Source: Pseudoalteromonas phenolica
GTDB taxonomy: Bacteria > Pseudomonadota > Gammaproteobacteria > Enterobacterales > Alteromonadaceae
Direction: 5' to 3'
Assembly (NCBI RefSeq): GCF_001444405.1
Contig: NZ_CP013187.1
Coordinates: 1,488,001-1,552,000, forward strand
DNA: 64,000 bases
Shown: piece by piece, positions 53,571 to 62,949 of the stretch
Layout of the letters: each line of letters starts with the position of its first letter
Numbering within the stretch: position 1 is the stretch's first letter
Notes under the pieces: generated by a model
Seen by the model: only the letters and a program-made list of their open reading frames with translations
Databases searched by the model: none
Told to the model about the DNA's origin: nothing
Translations under genes and position numbers: made by a program

Positions 53571-54017
53571 ATGAATTGGTATACAAAGAAATTTTCGGAG
53601 TTAGATACTCTGACATTTTATAAGCTTGCTAAAGCTAGAGTGGATATTTTTGTTGTTGAGCAAGCGTGCGCTTACCCTGAATTAGATGACGTTGATATTT
53701 TGGAAGAGACGCAACATATTTACTGTTTAGATAATGATGGTGAGGTCGTCGCATATTCACGTTGCTATCTAAAAGCGTCGAAGGTTACTGCGATTGGTAG
53801 AGTAATTATTACTGAACAAAACAGAGGGAAAGGTCTCGCATCAGTATTGATGAAGGAGTCATTGAATGTATGTGCTAAATTATGGCCTGAATGCAAAGTA
53901 CAACTGAGTGCACAGACACATCTTGCACCTTTTTATCAAAGGTTAGGCTTTAAACCGATCTCTGACAGTTATCTTGAAGACGGGATACCACATACAGATA
54001 TGGAATTAGCACAATAA
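53571..54017 (+). CDS. elaA: GNAT acetyltransferase, ElaA family
   Basis: A 148-residue acetyltransferase: MNWYTKKFSELDTLTFYKLAKARVDIFVVEQ is the ElaA start, and GRVIITEQNRGKGLASVLM holds the acetyl-CoA loop (R/QxxGxG/A). Substrate unknown. The ATG at 53571 is preferred to a GTG at 53562. The preceding terminator means it has its own promoter or depends on readthrough. Confidence 0.85.
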   Translation: MNWYTKKFSELDTLTFYKLAKARVDIFVVEQACAYPELDDVDILEETQHIYCLDNDGEVVAYSRCYLKASKVTAIGRVIITEQNRGKGLASVLMKESLNVCAKLWPECKVQLSAQTHLAPFYQRLGFKPISDSYLEDGIPHTDMELAQ

Positions 54018-54044
54018 AAAAGCGAGTTTATTACTCGCTTTTTT
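54016..54044. terminator. Bidirectional terminator
   Basis: AAAAAAGCGAGT / ACTCGCTTTTTT with a TTATT loop lies between the convergent acetyltransferase and NSS transporter genes and works on both strands. Confidence 0.85.
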
Positions 54045-54060
54045 AGATTTCTAGCTCTGA

Positions 54061-55407
54061 TTAGAACGAATGTATAAACACCATTGCAATAGCTAATGGG
54101 CATACAAACTTGATGTACCAAGGCCAGACTTTCCAAAACAGTGTACTTTCTGCTTCAGCATGACCATTTTTAATCTCAGCGAGTAGTTTATTTCTATGCC
54201 AGATCCAACCAACAAAAATACAACAAAGCATGCCAATTAACGGTTGAGAGAATTGCGTTGTCAGGCTTATCACAAAACCGAATAAAGCTGAGAAGTTAAA
54301 AATAATGGTGAAACTGACAAGAGAAATGATCCCGCCGATTATCCATGTAGCTTGAACACGGCCCAATGCAAATTTTTCAACAGCATAAGAGACGGGCGCT
54401 TCAAGCATTGAAATAGACGACGTCAGAGCTGCAATACTCATAAGAGCAAAGAAAGCAAAGCCAACAAAATAGCCAATATCTCCCATGCTAGTAAAAAGAG
54501 CAGGCAATACTTGGAACACTAAAGTGTCTTCAGATAGCAGTGCGCCAGATTCGGAGAAAATAGCCACACCTTGCGCTTGTGCTACATACATAGCAGGAAT
54601 AATTAAAAGACCTGCTACAAATGCAATCAGTACGTCAATAAGCGTGACATAGGCACCCAATGAAACTAAGTTTTCTTTTTTGCTTATGTAAGAGCCATAA
54701 ATAATCATCACACTTGTACCCAAAGACAGTGAGAAAAACGCTTGACCAAGTGCGCTAACCAAAAGTTGCGGATCTAATAAAGAATTAAAATCTGGCACTA
54801 AATAGGCCTTTAAGCCCTCCATTGCGCCTTCTTGAGTCATTACATAGATTATAAGCAGTGCTAAAATACTCAGCAGAGCTGGCATTAGGCGCTTTGACCA
54901 CTTCTCAATGCCGTTTTCAACGCCTTTACTAATGATGGCAATTGTCAAGATAATGAATAAGCTAGTAAATATAAGGTCGCGTGGAAGTGACTGAGTGTTA
55001 AGCCATGTCGATGTACTTACAAGGCCAGTTACTGCAGCAATTGGCTCAACCGTAGCGCTAAACATCCAGCCGGCAACAATAGCATAAAAACTAAGGATCA
55101 AACCTGCACAAATAATACCGCCAAAACCAACGGTAAATGCAAATTTTTTCTGTAATGGTGAGTTAGCTAATTTTTGTAAAGAAGACACGGCGTTCGCTTG
55201 GCCATGACGACCAATGACTAATTCGGCCATTAAAGCCGGGTAAGCTAAACAAAAAGCTAAAATAAGATAAACTAGGACGAATGCAGCTCCACCGTTAGAG
55301 GCGGTTTGAGTTGGGAAGCCCCAAATGTTACCAAGTCCAACAGCCGATCCTGCGGCAGCCATAATAAAGCCAAAGCGAGAACTGAACTCGCCTCTAATAC
55401 TACTCAT
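54061..55407 (-). CDS. NSS-family sodium-dependent transporter
   Basis: A 448-residue membrane protein with about 11-12 segments. It opens with the NSS signature FSSRFGFIMAAAGSAVGLGNIWGFPTQTASNGGAAFVLVYLI, whose unwound first helix binds Na+ and substrate, and also has SFFSLSLGTSVMIIYGSY-like features in TM6. Bacterial members import amino acids or related amines with Na+. Substrate not evident. Stand-alone gene. Confidence 0.88.
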   Translation of the reverse strand: MSSIRGEFSSRFGFIMAAAGSAVGLGNIWGFPTQTASNGGAAFVLVYLILAFCLAYPALMAELVIGRHGQANAVSSLQKLANSPLQKKFAFTVGFGGIICAGLILSFYAIVAGWMFSATVEPIAAVTGLVSTSTWLNTQSLPRDLIFTSLFIILTIAIISKGVENGIEKWSKRLMPALLSILALLIIYVMTQEGAMEGLKAYLVPDFNSLLDPQLLVSALGQAFFSLSLGTSVMIIYGSYISKKENLVSLGAYVTLIDVLIAFVAGLLIIPAMYVAQAQGVAIFSESGALLSEDTLVFQVLPALFTSMGDIGYFVGFAFFALMSIAALTSSISMLEAPVSYAVEKFALGRVQATWIIGGIISLVSFTIIFNFSALFGFVISLTTQFSQPLIGMLCCIFVGWIWHRNKLLAEIKNGHAEAESTLFWKVWPWYIKFVCPLAIAMVFIHSF

Positions 55408-55508
55408 ATGTTGTTATTCTTTTATATTCTAAGGGATGGCTGTCAATCTACTGCAAATGATGAAAAATAAAAAGACCTTGTCTGAAATCAATACATCATA
55501 AATGATGA

Positions 55509-56798
55509 TCAGTTCGGTCTTTTTGGTAGTTGTATCGTAAATTTAGCGCCACCTAAGCTTTCAGACTGAGATACAGAGACTTTGCCATGATGCCAATCTA
55601 CCACTTTATTGACAATCGCAAGTCCAAGTCCATAGCTTTTTCCTGCACGATTTCGGTGATTTTCTTCTTGAAAGAAAGGACTAAATACTTTGTGCCAGTT
55701 CTCTGGCGCTATACCCGGGCCATCGTCTTCTATTTCTATGTAAATATATTGTGAGTCATAGTAACTAGAAATTTGTATATGCTTGGTAGCAAAATCACAA
55801 GCATTACTGAGTAAGTTAGTAATAGCACGGGCTAGCCAATGTAAGTCTGCAGTTATTTCGAATTTGGTATTCAGTTCTGTCAGTAACGACAGTTCAGCTT
55901 TTTGAAGTTTAGGCTGAATTTGTAAGCTGACATCATGTAAGTAATGAGAGGCTTGTGTTGTTTCAAAATTTAATAAATGAGACTTTTGCTCTAATGTTGC
56001 AAAGGATAAATAAGACTTCAGCATATCCTCCATTTGATCTAAGTCTTTTTCCATTCTAAGTAGAATTTCATTCACCTTTTTATTGTCAGGCTCATCTATG
56101 GCTGCATCCAAAGCGAAACGCATACAGGCAACAGGCGTTCGAATGTCATGAGATAAACTTGAAGCCATAAGTTTGTTTTCTGCCATCAGCTTTTCGATTT
56201 TGCTCGCCATGCCATTAAATGTAAGTTCAACGTCTTTAATGTAAGTAAAATGGTTTGGGTTAATACGAGCAGAAAAATCACCGGCAGCAAACTGTTTCGC
56301 TTTACTTGTTAAGACGTTCAGCCGTTTAGCGAGCGGTGACAATATGAACCACATAAAAGTACATACACCAGAATAAAATAACAAGGTCAGTAGCGCATCA
56401 CTGTTTTGCTCTTGTTCTGGTTTTGAAAGACGCAACTCGACATAATCTGGCATAAGATTTTCGGATGATTTAAGTAGATAAAAGCCAATCTCGTCTTCAA
56501 GAAGCAGACCTTGAGGGGTAAACATTTCGTTTTTTAGCTCAGAGGGAAGGGCAAGACTTTGACCATCTTTATAACTTACGTTTAGTGAAAACTCTTGACT
56601 GATTGTGTTGGCGAATGAAGCACGTTGCTTCGCCGGCTGTCTTTCCAGTTGTTTGATGAACCCACCTGTTATATTTCTTTGCCAATGAAAGTTATCATCT
56701 GGAGAGAAGGCTTGTTGATTAAACGTATCAATTAGCCAGCCTAAAACGACGATAGATAAAAGCGCACTGGTAAGTAAATAAAGGTAGAGTTTTTTCAA
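55509..56798 (-). CDS. Sensor histidine kinase (RstB-like)
   Basis: A 429-residue membrane kinase: TM1 (about 5-24), a periplasmic part of about 110 residues, TM2 (about 140-158), HAMP, HisKA with SSLSHDIRTPVACMRFAL (phospho-His) and HATPase with NLLSNACDFA, DDGPGIAPENW and GKSYGLGLAIV. The start is TTG with a weak ribosome binding site. It follows the response regulator gene on the same strand across a 74-bp gap that contains a hairpin, so the pair is a two-component system. The signal is unknown; RstBA-like by sequence style only. Confidence 0.85.
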   Translation of the reverse strand: MKKLYLYLLTSALLSIVVLGWLIDTFNQQAFSPDDNFHWQRNITGGFIKQLERQPAKQRASFANTISQEFSLNVSYKDGQSLALPSELKNEMFTPQGLLLEDEIGFYLLKSSENLMPDYVELRLSKPEQEQNSDALLTLLFYSGVCTFMWFILSPLAKRLNVLTSKAKQFAAGDFSARINPNHFTYIKDVELTFNGMASKIEKLMAENKLMASSLSHDIRTPVACMRFALDAAIDEPDNKKVNEILLRMEKDLDQMEDMLKSYLSFATLEQKSHLLNFETTQASHYLHDVSLQIQPKLQKAELSLLTELNTKFEITADLHWLARAITNLLSNACDFATKHIQISSYYDSQYIYIEIEDDGPGIAPENWHKVFSPFFQEENHRNRAGKSYGLGLAIVNKVVDWHHGKVSVSQSESLGGAKFTIQLPKRPN

Positions 56799-56829
56799 AT
56801 TGGTAACGCCAAACTATAAGAAGGACAAA

Positions 56830-56853
56830 ACCAACATTCCTGAGAATGTTGGT
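56830..56853 (-). terminator. Hairpin between regulator and kinase genes
   Basis: Perfect 10-bp stem ACCAACATTC / GAATGTTGGT with a 4-nt loop; on the minus strand it ends in TTTTG. It could attenuate kinase expression relative to the regulator. Confidence 0.5.
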
Positions 56854-56872
56854 CTCAATTTCAAAGGTTAGA

Positions 56873-57580
56873 TCACCAAGCAGTTGGTACCATTAAATAA
56901 CCTTTTCCCCAGACTGTCTTGAATTTTTCTGGATGCTGAGGGTCATCATTAAACTTCTTTCTAAGTGCGGATATAAGGACATCAACGCTTCTGTCTAAAC
57001 CATCGTATTCTCGGCCTTTGGTTGCTTTAAATACCGCATCTCGAGAGACTACCTCACCCGCATTACTTGCTAAAAAGTGCAGTAATAAATATTCAGCACT
57101 CGAAATCGCAACTTCAGACCCGTCAACGGTTACTTTTCTGGCTAAAGTATCAATGTGTAATGCACCGACTTGAATGTTGTCATCATCGACCTCTGCTGTG
57201 GAAGATGATTGTTCAGCAGCTCTGAGTAGAGATTTGATCCTTGCAAGCAGCGCACGAGGTCTAACAGGTTTGATAACATAATCACTGGCTCCAACCTCCA
57301 AGCCGATAACTTCGTCCATTTCCTCGTCTTTGGCTGTCATCATTACGATCGGCTTACTGTAAAACTGGCGCAGATCTCGACAAACACTAATACCATCTTG
57401 ACCTGGAAGCATAATATCAAGCAGCACAATGTCAGGAGACACATCTTTAACCATGGCCACAGCTTTGTCGCCTCTGTGACATATATGTGTAGTATAACCT
57501 TGGTTATCTAGGTATTCGGCTACCCATTGAGCCAAAGACTCATCATCTTCAACAAGTAAAATAGTGGCGTAGTTTTCCAT
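56873..57580 (-). CDS. OmpR-family response regulator (RstA-like)
   Basis: A 235-residue regulator: receiver domain (LLVEDDESLAQWVAEYL, phospho-Asp in VLLDIMLPGQDG, Lys in YVIKPVRPRALLARI) and a C-terminal winged helix (YLLLHFLASNAGEVVSRDAVFKATKGREYDGLDRSVDVLISALRKKF). The ATG at 57580 has AGGGAAAC upstream; the frame extends to 57604 without a better start. Transcribed ahead of the sensor kinase gene. Confidence 0.88.
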   Translation of the reverse strand: MENYATILLVEDDESLAQWVAEYLDNQGYTTHICHRGDKAVAMVKDVSPDIVLLDIMLPGQDGISVCRDLRQFYSKPIVMMTAKDEEMDEVIGLEVGASDYVIKPVRPRALLARIKSLLRAAEQSSSTAEVDDDNIQVGALHIDTLARKVTVDGSEVAISSAEYLLLHFLASNAGEVVSRDAVFKATKGREYDGLDRSVDVLISALRKKFNDDPQHPEKFKTVWGKGYLMVPTAW

Positions 57581-57710
57581 GTTTCCCTCACTAAAACCAA
57601 TCACTTAAAAATGCACTATACATTTACAGTGAAGGTATTCAGGCAATTTTATTTTGATTTATTATAAGAATTATAAGCAACAAAACTGCTTGAATACTGT
57701 AAAAAAATGT

Positions 57711-58517
57711 TTAACGCACTTTTAGCTTCGCCATTAGCTCAGCGATAAGATGTGCTTCAATATTATTTGTCACAGCAGCAACCTCCTGATTATTGCATAA
57801 ACCAGATACTTTTGTTAAAGGCGAAGTTTGATAAACGACTTGGTACTTGGGTATTGAGACTTTTTGATCAAATCGTTGTTTACGAGCGGTTTCTGTATTA
57901 TGTAAATTGATAAAATCTACAACGGCTTGTTCATTTGTAATCACCTGCTGCTGTGTAAACTTATACACAACGGGTTCATCTATAAAAGTTTGGCTGTTTA
58001 TATTTGCCTGCGCAATCCAAACAACATCCGCGCTTTTTTTGTGATTTAAGCGAAAGCTGACTTTAACTTCATAGTTGCTACATTGTTTGGATTGATTATT
58101 TTTTATTACATCAGCGCTTTTTGATTTTATCTTTTTGTTCGACTCCAGCTGCAAATCAATATCATTAGTTCTTTCTACTGAAAGTTGCTGCACGTTAAGA
58201 ATATAATCAGCGTCGTTATTATTGGCTATGACTAAACCTAATTCAGAAAGCTGGTCGATTACAACTTGATATTGTGATTCCGTTAGTTGAAGAGACTTAG
58301 GGTCAACCCAGACACGGTTATTTTTGTAAATTGGGTGAGCAGGTAGTTGCACTGATTTTATTCTCACCGGATTCTTTTTGGTCTTATAAGTCAAAAAAAC
58401 GACTTCTTTTTTTAATAAAGGCTTTTTAGGTAGTTTGAGTTCTGGCGCCAACTGAGGGGTAAAGCTACATGCAGAACTAAGTAATAAACCAATTCCAAGT
58501 ATCGACAACTTACGCAT
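57711..58517 (-). CDS. Hypothetical lipoprotein
   Basis: A 268-residue lipoprotein with signal peptide and lipobox SSAC (Cys17). The mature part has a lysine-rich beginning and an alternating beta/alpha pattern (QYQVVIDQLSELGLVIANNNDADYILNVQQLSV), reminiscent of outer-membrane proteins with a LPP20/FlgO-like fold, but I do not recognise a family. It lies between the two-component genes and the divergent beta-lactamase-family gene. Confidence 0.65.
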   Translation of the reverse strand: MRKLSILGIGLLLSSACSFTPQLAPELKLPKKPLLKKEVVFLTYKTKKNPVRIKSVQLPAHPIYKNNRVWVDPKSLQLTESQYQVVIDQLSELGLVIANNNDADYILNVQQLSVERTNDIDLQLESNKKIKSKSADVIKNNQSKQCSNYEVKVSFRLNHKKSADVVWIAQANINSQTFIDEPVVYKFTQQQVITNEQAVVDFINLHNTETARKQRFDQKVSIPKYQVVYQTSPLTKVSGLCNNQEVAAVTNNIEAHLIAELMAKLKVR

Positions 58518-58608
58518 TAAATTTCCTCAGATTAATAATTTATGCCCAAACACAAGACAACAAACGACAAAATGTTAGAATGCCGTTATGAAAACAGGAG
58601 CAATTTTT

Positions 58609-59772
58609 ATGAAGACCCTGATTTACGCAGTTATGGGGCTCTTCACCGTTGAATGTTTGGCATCAAATAAAAACGAAAATACTGAACAACAACAGTGGCA
58701 GCAATTTGTAAATCGCTATTCTAAGCAAGTCGAAACAAAACTAAAAGAAAAATCCATACCAGGTGCGGCATTAAGTATCGTTCAAGGAGAAGATAGTTAT
58801 TTTCAAAAGGGCTTTGGACGCACTAAAGTCAAGCAAGGTCGAAAAGTTGATGCGCATACGCGATTTCGCTTGGCATCAGTATCAAAAACATTCGCGGGTT
58901 CATTAACCGCTAAATTAGCAGCTGAAGGAAAAATTGATTTAGACCGAGCAATCAGTCATTACTTGCCGCAAGCACGCGATTCAAGATTTGAAAATCTTAA
59001 GGTTTACAATTTATTGAGCCATTCTAGCGGTATCGTGCCTAATGCTTATGATAACTTGGTTGAATCTAGAATGAGTTACATAGATATTACAGATAAGCTT
59101 TTTGATATTCAGCCTATTTGTAAACCTAGTATATGTTACGGCTATCAAAATGTGATGTTCAGTTTGATTGATAGGGTGATAAAAGCCAAAACAGGCCTAG
59201 ATTACAAAACCTGGGTTGAAGAGTTTTTATTTGCGCCTCTTGGAATGCGAGATGGTGGTGTAGGGTTAGAAAACTTAACTAAAGACAAAAATTTCGCAGC
59301 ACCTCATGTTCTGGGTAGAAAGCGATGGCATACAGCTAGATTAAAAAGCAATTATTACAAAGTGCTCCCTGCTGCTGGTGTGAATGCAAGTGCTGCAGAT
59401 ATGGTGTTTTGGCTAAAAGCCCAATTAGGGCACTTTCCGAAAGTATTGTCATTAGATGCATTGACCGTTCAATCAAGGCCTTATGTGCAAACAAAGAGAG
59501 AGCTTAAAAGACGAATTTGGCGAAAGCATGTTAAAGAAGCGCACTATGGATTAGGTTGGCGAATATACGACTTTGAAGGCACATTATTGTTTTATCATAG
59601 TGGATGGGTTCAGGGTTATCGAACAGATATTGTGGTCATTCCATCAATGAACATAGGCTATAGTATGTTGCTTAACGCTGAGAGTGGCTTAATCAACGAA
59701 TTAACAGTTGAATTTATTAAAAAGGCGATTGAGTGGAAGGAAACGTCAACAGCAGATGCTGTTGACGAGTAA
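58609..59772 (+). CDS. Serine hydrolase, beta-lactamase class C family, exported
   Basis: A 387-residue exported serine enzyme of the beta-lactamase/penicillin-binding-protein-like family (esterases, DD-peptidases and AmpC relatives). Visible are the signal peptide MKTLIYAVMGLFTVECLAS, SVSK (nucleophilic Ser and Lys of SxxK), YQN (YxN) and HSG (in place of KTG) in YHSGWVQGYRTD. The ATG at 58609 has AGGAG 9 bp upstream; the frame opens at 58588. True beta-lactamase activity cannot be claimed. It ends two bases before the end of the convergent yhbY gene. Confidence 0.85.
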   Translation: MKTLIYAVMGLFTVECLASNKNENTEQQQWQQFVNRYSKQVETKLKEKSIPGAALSIVQGEDSYFQKGFGRTKVKQGRKVDAHTRFRLASVSKTFAGSLTAKLAAEGKIDLDRAISHYLPQARDSRFENLKVYNLLSHSSGIVPNAYDNLVESRMSYIDITDKLFDIQPICKPSICYGYQNVMFSLIDRVIKAKTGLDYKTWVEEFLFAPLGMRDGGVGLENLTKDKNFAAPHVLGRKRWHTARLKSNYYKVLPAAGVNASAADMVFWLKAQLGHFPKVLSLDALTVQSRPYVQTKRELKRRIWRKHVKEAHYGLGWRIYDFEGTLLFYHSGWVQGYRTDIVVIPSMNIGYSMLLNAESGLINELTVEFIKKAIEWKETSTADAVDE

Positions 59773-59774
59773 GC

Positions 59775-60068
59775 TTAGCGAGGAAGTTGAATTTTCTTAT
59801 CTTCGCTTTGGCGATATAACACGATAACGTGACCAATCACTTGTACTTTATGCGCTTTTGTTTCTCTTACAATTGCGTCAAAAATGAGTTGCTTAGTTTC
59901 TCTGTCATTCGTAGGTACCTTCACTTTGATTAATTCGTGAATGTCTAAAGAATGATCAATTTCTAACATTACGCCTTCAGTTAGCCCATTTGCACCTAGT
60001 AAAACTACTGGTTTTAGTGGGTGAGCTAGACCTTTTAGGTACTGTTTCTGTTTATTTGATAATGTCAT
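59775..60068 (-). CDS. yhbY: RNA-binding protein YhbY (CRM domain)
   Basis: A 97-residue CRM-domain protein bound to pre-50S ribosomes. It has the KQYLKGLAHPLKPVVLLGANGLTEGVMLEIDHSLDIHELIKVKV family pattern with the GxxG-like loop. It is divergent from rlmE, the usual arrangement in Gammaproteobacteria; both belong to large-subunit assembly. Confidence 0.92.
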   Translation of the reverse strand: MTLSNKQKQYLKGLAHPLKPVVLLGANGLTEGVMLEIDHSLDIHELIKVKVPTNDRETKQLIFDAIVRETKAHKVQVIGHVIVLYRQSEDKKIQLPR

Positions 60069-60152
60069 ATTGGTAATATTTACTAATCTTAGGCTTGAAT
60101 TATCGCTATTCTACCGCCATCTAGAGAATATTACTAATGAGTTGCAGTTAAT

Positions 60153-60782
60153 ATGGCAAATAAAAAGCACTCAGCGAGCTCAAAACGCTGGTTAAAAGAA
60201 CATGTTGATGATCCTTATGTTCATGAAGCACAAAAACGAGGTTTCCGTTCACGTGCAATTTTCAAATTAGAAGAAATACAACAGAAAGATAAACTTCTTA
60301 GACCTGGTATGACTGTAGTGGATCTGGGTGCAGCACCAGGAAGTTGGTCGCAATATCTAGCTGAAGAAGTGAGTGATAAAGGGCAGGTTATTGCTTGTGA
60401 CATTTTACCCATGGATTCATTGGCTGGCGTAGACTTTTTACAAGGCGACTTCAGAGAAGAATCGGTACTTGATGCATTATTAGGTCGTATTAATGGCAAA
60501 AATGTTGACGTGGTATTTTCAGATATGGCGCCGAATATGAGTGGCAACATGAGTACAGACCAAGCTGGTAGTATGTATTTAGTTGAGCTAGCGTTAGATA
60601 TGTGCCATCAGGTGCTAAAACCGAATGGCGCATTTGCAGTAAAAGTTTTCCAAGGTGAAGGTTTTGATCAATTTGTACAAGAAGTACGTAATTGTTTTAA
60701 AGTGGTCAAAATTCGTAAACCTAAAGCATCGCGTCCACGATCTAGAGAAGTATATATAGTGGCGACAGGTTACAAACTGTAG
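60153..60782 (+). CDS. rlmE: 23S rRNA 2'-O-ribose methyltransferase RlmE (FtsJ/RrmJ)
   Basis: SAM-dependent enzyme that methylates U2552 of 23S rRNA late in 50S assembly. 209 residues with RSRAIFKLEEIQQKDKLLRPGMTVVDLGAAPGSWSQYLAE (SAM motif I, catalytic Lys38-type residue in FKLEE), DFREESV, and VVFSDMAPNMSG (Asp motif IV), SRPRSREVYIVATGY at the end. Linked to ftsH downstream, as in E. coli. Confidence 0.96.
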   Translation: MANKKHSASSKRWLKEHVDDPYVHEAQKRGFRSRAIFKLEEIQQKDKLLRPGMTVVDLGAAPGSWSQYLAEEVSDKGQVIACDILPMDSLAGVDFLQGDFREESVLDALLGRINGKNVDVVFSDMAPNMSGNMSTDQAGSMYLVELALDMCHQVLKPNGAFAVKVFQGEGFDQFVQEVRNCFKVVKIRKPKASRPRSREVYIVATGYKL

Positions 60783-60842
60783 TACAGTTGAAGTGCATTA
60801 TAGTTGAATTTAAATAATTTTTAGATACAAGAGGTTAACTCC

Positions 60843-62795
60843 TTGAGCGACATGGCAAAGAACTTAATACTCTGGTTGGTTATCGCAGTTGTGCTGATGA
60901 CAGTGTTCCAGAGCTTCAATGGAAACGATCAAATTGATCGTCAAACGAGTTACACGCAGTTTGTAAAAGAAGTGCGTAGTGGTGCAGTACGTGATGTAAA
61001 CATCGACAGAAGTACAGGCACTATCTCAGGTGTTAAAGGAAACGGTGAACGCTTCCAGACGATCATGCCTATGTATGATGAGGATTTAATTAACGATTTG
61101 CTTAAAAATGATGTAAACGTCAAGGGCGTTGCACCTGAAGAGCAGTCATTCCTAGCAAACATCTTTATCTCATGGTTCCCAATGTTATTGCTTATTGGTG
61201 TATGGATTTTCTTCATGCGTCAAATGCAAGGCGGTGGCGGCAAAGGCGCTATGTCATTTGGTAAGAGTAAAGCGCGTTTAATGGGCGAAGATCAAGTTAA
61301 GACAACATTTGCTGATGTTGCTGGCTGTGACGAAGCAAAAGAAGATGTTACAGAACTTGTAGACTTCTTACGTGACCCTTCTAAATTCCAAAAATTAGGT
61401 GGTAGCATTCCTAAGGGCGTACTAATGGTAGGTCCTCCAGGTACAGGTAAAACACTACTTGCTAAAGCAGTTGCTGGTGAAGCTAAAGTGCCTTTCTTTA
61501 CAATTTCAGGTTCTGATTTTGTAGAAATGTTCGTAGGTGTAGGTGCATCACGTGTTCGTGATATGTTCGAACAAGCAAAGAAAGCAGCTCCTTGTATCAT
61601 CTTCATCGATGAAATCGATGCTGTTGGTCGTAAGCGTGGTGCTGGCATGGGCGGTGGTCACGATGAGCGTGAACAAACACTAAACCAAATGCTTGTAGAA
61701 ATGGACGGTTTTGAGGGTAATGAAGGCATTATCGTGATTGCTGCTACTAACCGCCCAGACGTACTTGACCCTGCACTACTTCGTCCTGGCCGTTTTGACC
61801 GTCAAGTTGTGGTTGGTTTACCAGACATTAGAGGCCGTGAGCAAATTCTTAATGTTCATATGCGCAAAGTACCACTAGATGAAAATGTACAAGCATCAGT
61901 GATTGCACGTGGTACACCTGGTTTCTCAGGTGCAGACCTTGCAAACCTTGTAAATGAAGCTGCATTATTTGCTGCGCGTGGCAACAAGCGCAAAGTGAGC
62001 ATGGCTGAGTTTGATGCAGCCAAAGATAAAATCATGATGGGTGCTGAGCGTAAATCTATGGTGATGAGCGAGCACGAGAAAGAAATGACCGCTTACCACG
62101 AAGCTGGTCACGCCATTGTGGGCCGTCTGGTACCAGAACATGATCCAGTTTACAAAGTATCAATTATTCCTCGTGGTCGCGCACTAGGTGTGACAATGTA
62201 CTTACCTGAGCAAGATCGCGTAAGTCATTCTAAAGAACATTTAGAATCTATGCTTTCAAGCCTATATGGTGGTCGAATTGCAGAAGCATTGATTTATGGT
62301 GATGACAAAGTTACCACTGGTGCAAGTAATGATATCGAGCGTGCAACAGACATCGCTAAGAAAATGGTTACTCAATGGGGTTTAAGTTCTAAACTTGGTC
62401 CTCAAATGTACCTAGAAGAGCAAGGCGAAATGTACATGGGTGGTGGTTCTCACCGTATGTCTGGTATGTCAGATGAAACAGCTAAGTTGATTGACTCTGA
62501 AATCAAAGACTTTGTTACTCGTAACTACGATCGTGCAGAACAAATCCTAAAAGACAATATGGATATCCTGCACAGCATGAAAGATGCGTTAATGAAGTAT
62601 GAAACCATCGATGCAGGTCAAATTGACGACCTTATGGAACGCAAAGAGGTGCGTCCACCTCGTGATGCGCACGATCAGAAACCTGAGCCTAAAGCAAAAG
62701 TTGATTCTAAGCCTGAAGCTAAGCCTGAACCTGAATCAACAGAATCTGAGCCAGCATCGAGACCAACAAATGAGCTTGATGATAGCAAAGAGTAA
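60843..62795 (+). CDS. ftsH: ATP-dependent zinc metalloprotease FtsH
   Basis: Membrane-bound AAA+ protease that clears misassembled membrane proteins and controls LpxC and sigma32. The 650-residue protein has TM1 (7-24), a periplasmic domain, TM2 (about 100-122), Walker A GPPGTGKT, Walker B IIFIDEIDAVG, the second region of homology (ATNRPDVLDPALLRPGRFDR) and the zinc motif HEAGH. The start is TTG at 60843 with AGAGG 8 bp upstream; the ATG at 60852 is 17 bp away and less well placed. The C-terminal tail is rich in Pro, Glu and Lys. A terminator follows. Confidence 0.96.
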   Translation: MSDMAKNLILWLVIAVVLMTVFQSFNGNDQIDRQTSYTQFVKEVRSGAVRDVNIDRSTGTISGVKGNGERFQTIMPMYDEDLINDLLKNDVNVKGVAPEEQSFLANIFISWFPMLLLIGVWIFFMRQMQGGGGKGAMSFGKSKARLMGEDQVKTTFADVAGCDEAKEDVTELVDFLRDPSKFQKLGGSIPKGVLMVGPPGTGKTLLAKAVAGEAKVPFFTISGSDFVEMFVGVGASRVRDMFEQAKKAAPCIIFIDEIDAVGRKRGAGMGGGHDEREQTLNQMLVEMDGFEGNEGIIVIAATNRPDVLDPALLRPGRFDRQVVVGLPDIRGREQILNVHMRKVPLDENVQASVIARGTPGFSGADLANLVNEAALFAARGNKRKVSMAEFDAAKDKIMMGAERKSMVMSEHEKEMTAYHEAGHAIVGRLVPEHDPVYKVSIIPRGRALGVTMYLPEQDRVSHSKEHLESMLSSLYGGRIAEALIYGDDKVTTGASNDIERATDIAKKMVTQWGLSSKLGPQMYLEEQGEMYMGGGSHRMSGMSDETAKLIDSEIKDFVTRNYDRAEQILKDNMDILHSMKDALMKYETIDAGQIDDLMERKEVRPPRDAHDQKPEPKAKVDSKPEAKPEPESTESEPASRPTNELDDSKE

Positions 62796-62809
62796 TTAAT
62801 CTCAATAAG

Positions 62810-62836
62810 AGCCCCGATTTATCGGGGCTTTTTATT
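62810..62836 (+). terminator. Rho-independent terminator after ftsH
   Basis: Perfect 9-bp stem AGCCCCGAT / ATCGGGGCT with a small TT centre and a T run. Confidence 0.88.
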
Positions 62837-62949
62837 TTAATTTCTTCACTTAGCATATAGAATTGCGTTTAGTAATTTTTACCTTTTATTTCGAAACTTC
62901 TTTTGAGAATTAGGTTAAATAAATACGTTAAAGGACGCTTCTAAATCAC

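Noticed and set aside
58609..59772. A beta-lactamase resistance gene
   Set aside because: SxxK and YxN are shared with esterases and peptidases of the family; the third motif is HSG and nothing specific to antibiotic hydrolysis is seen.
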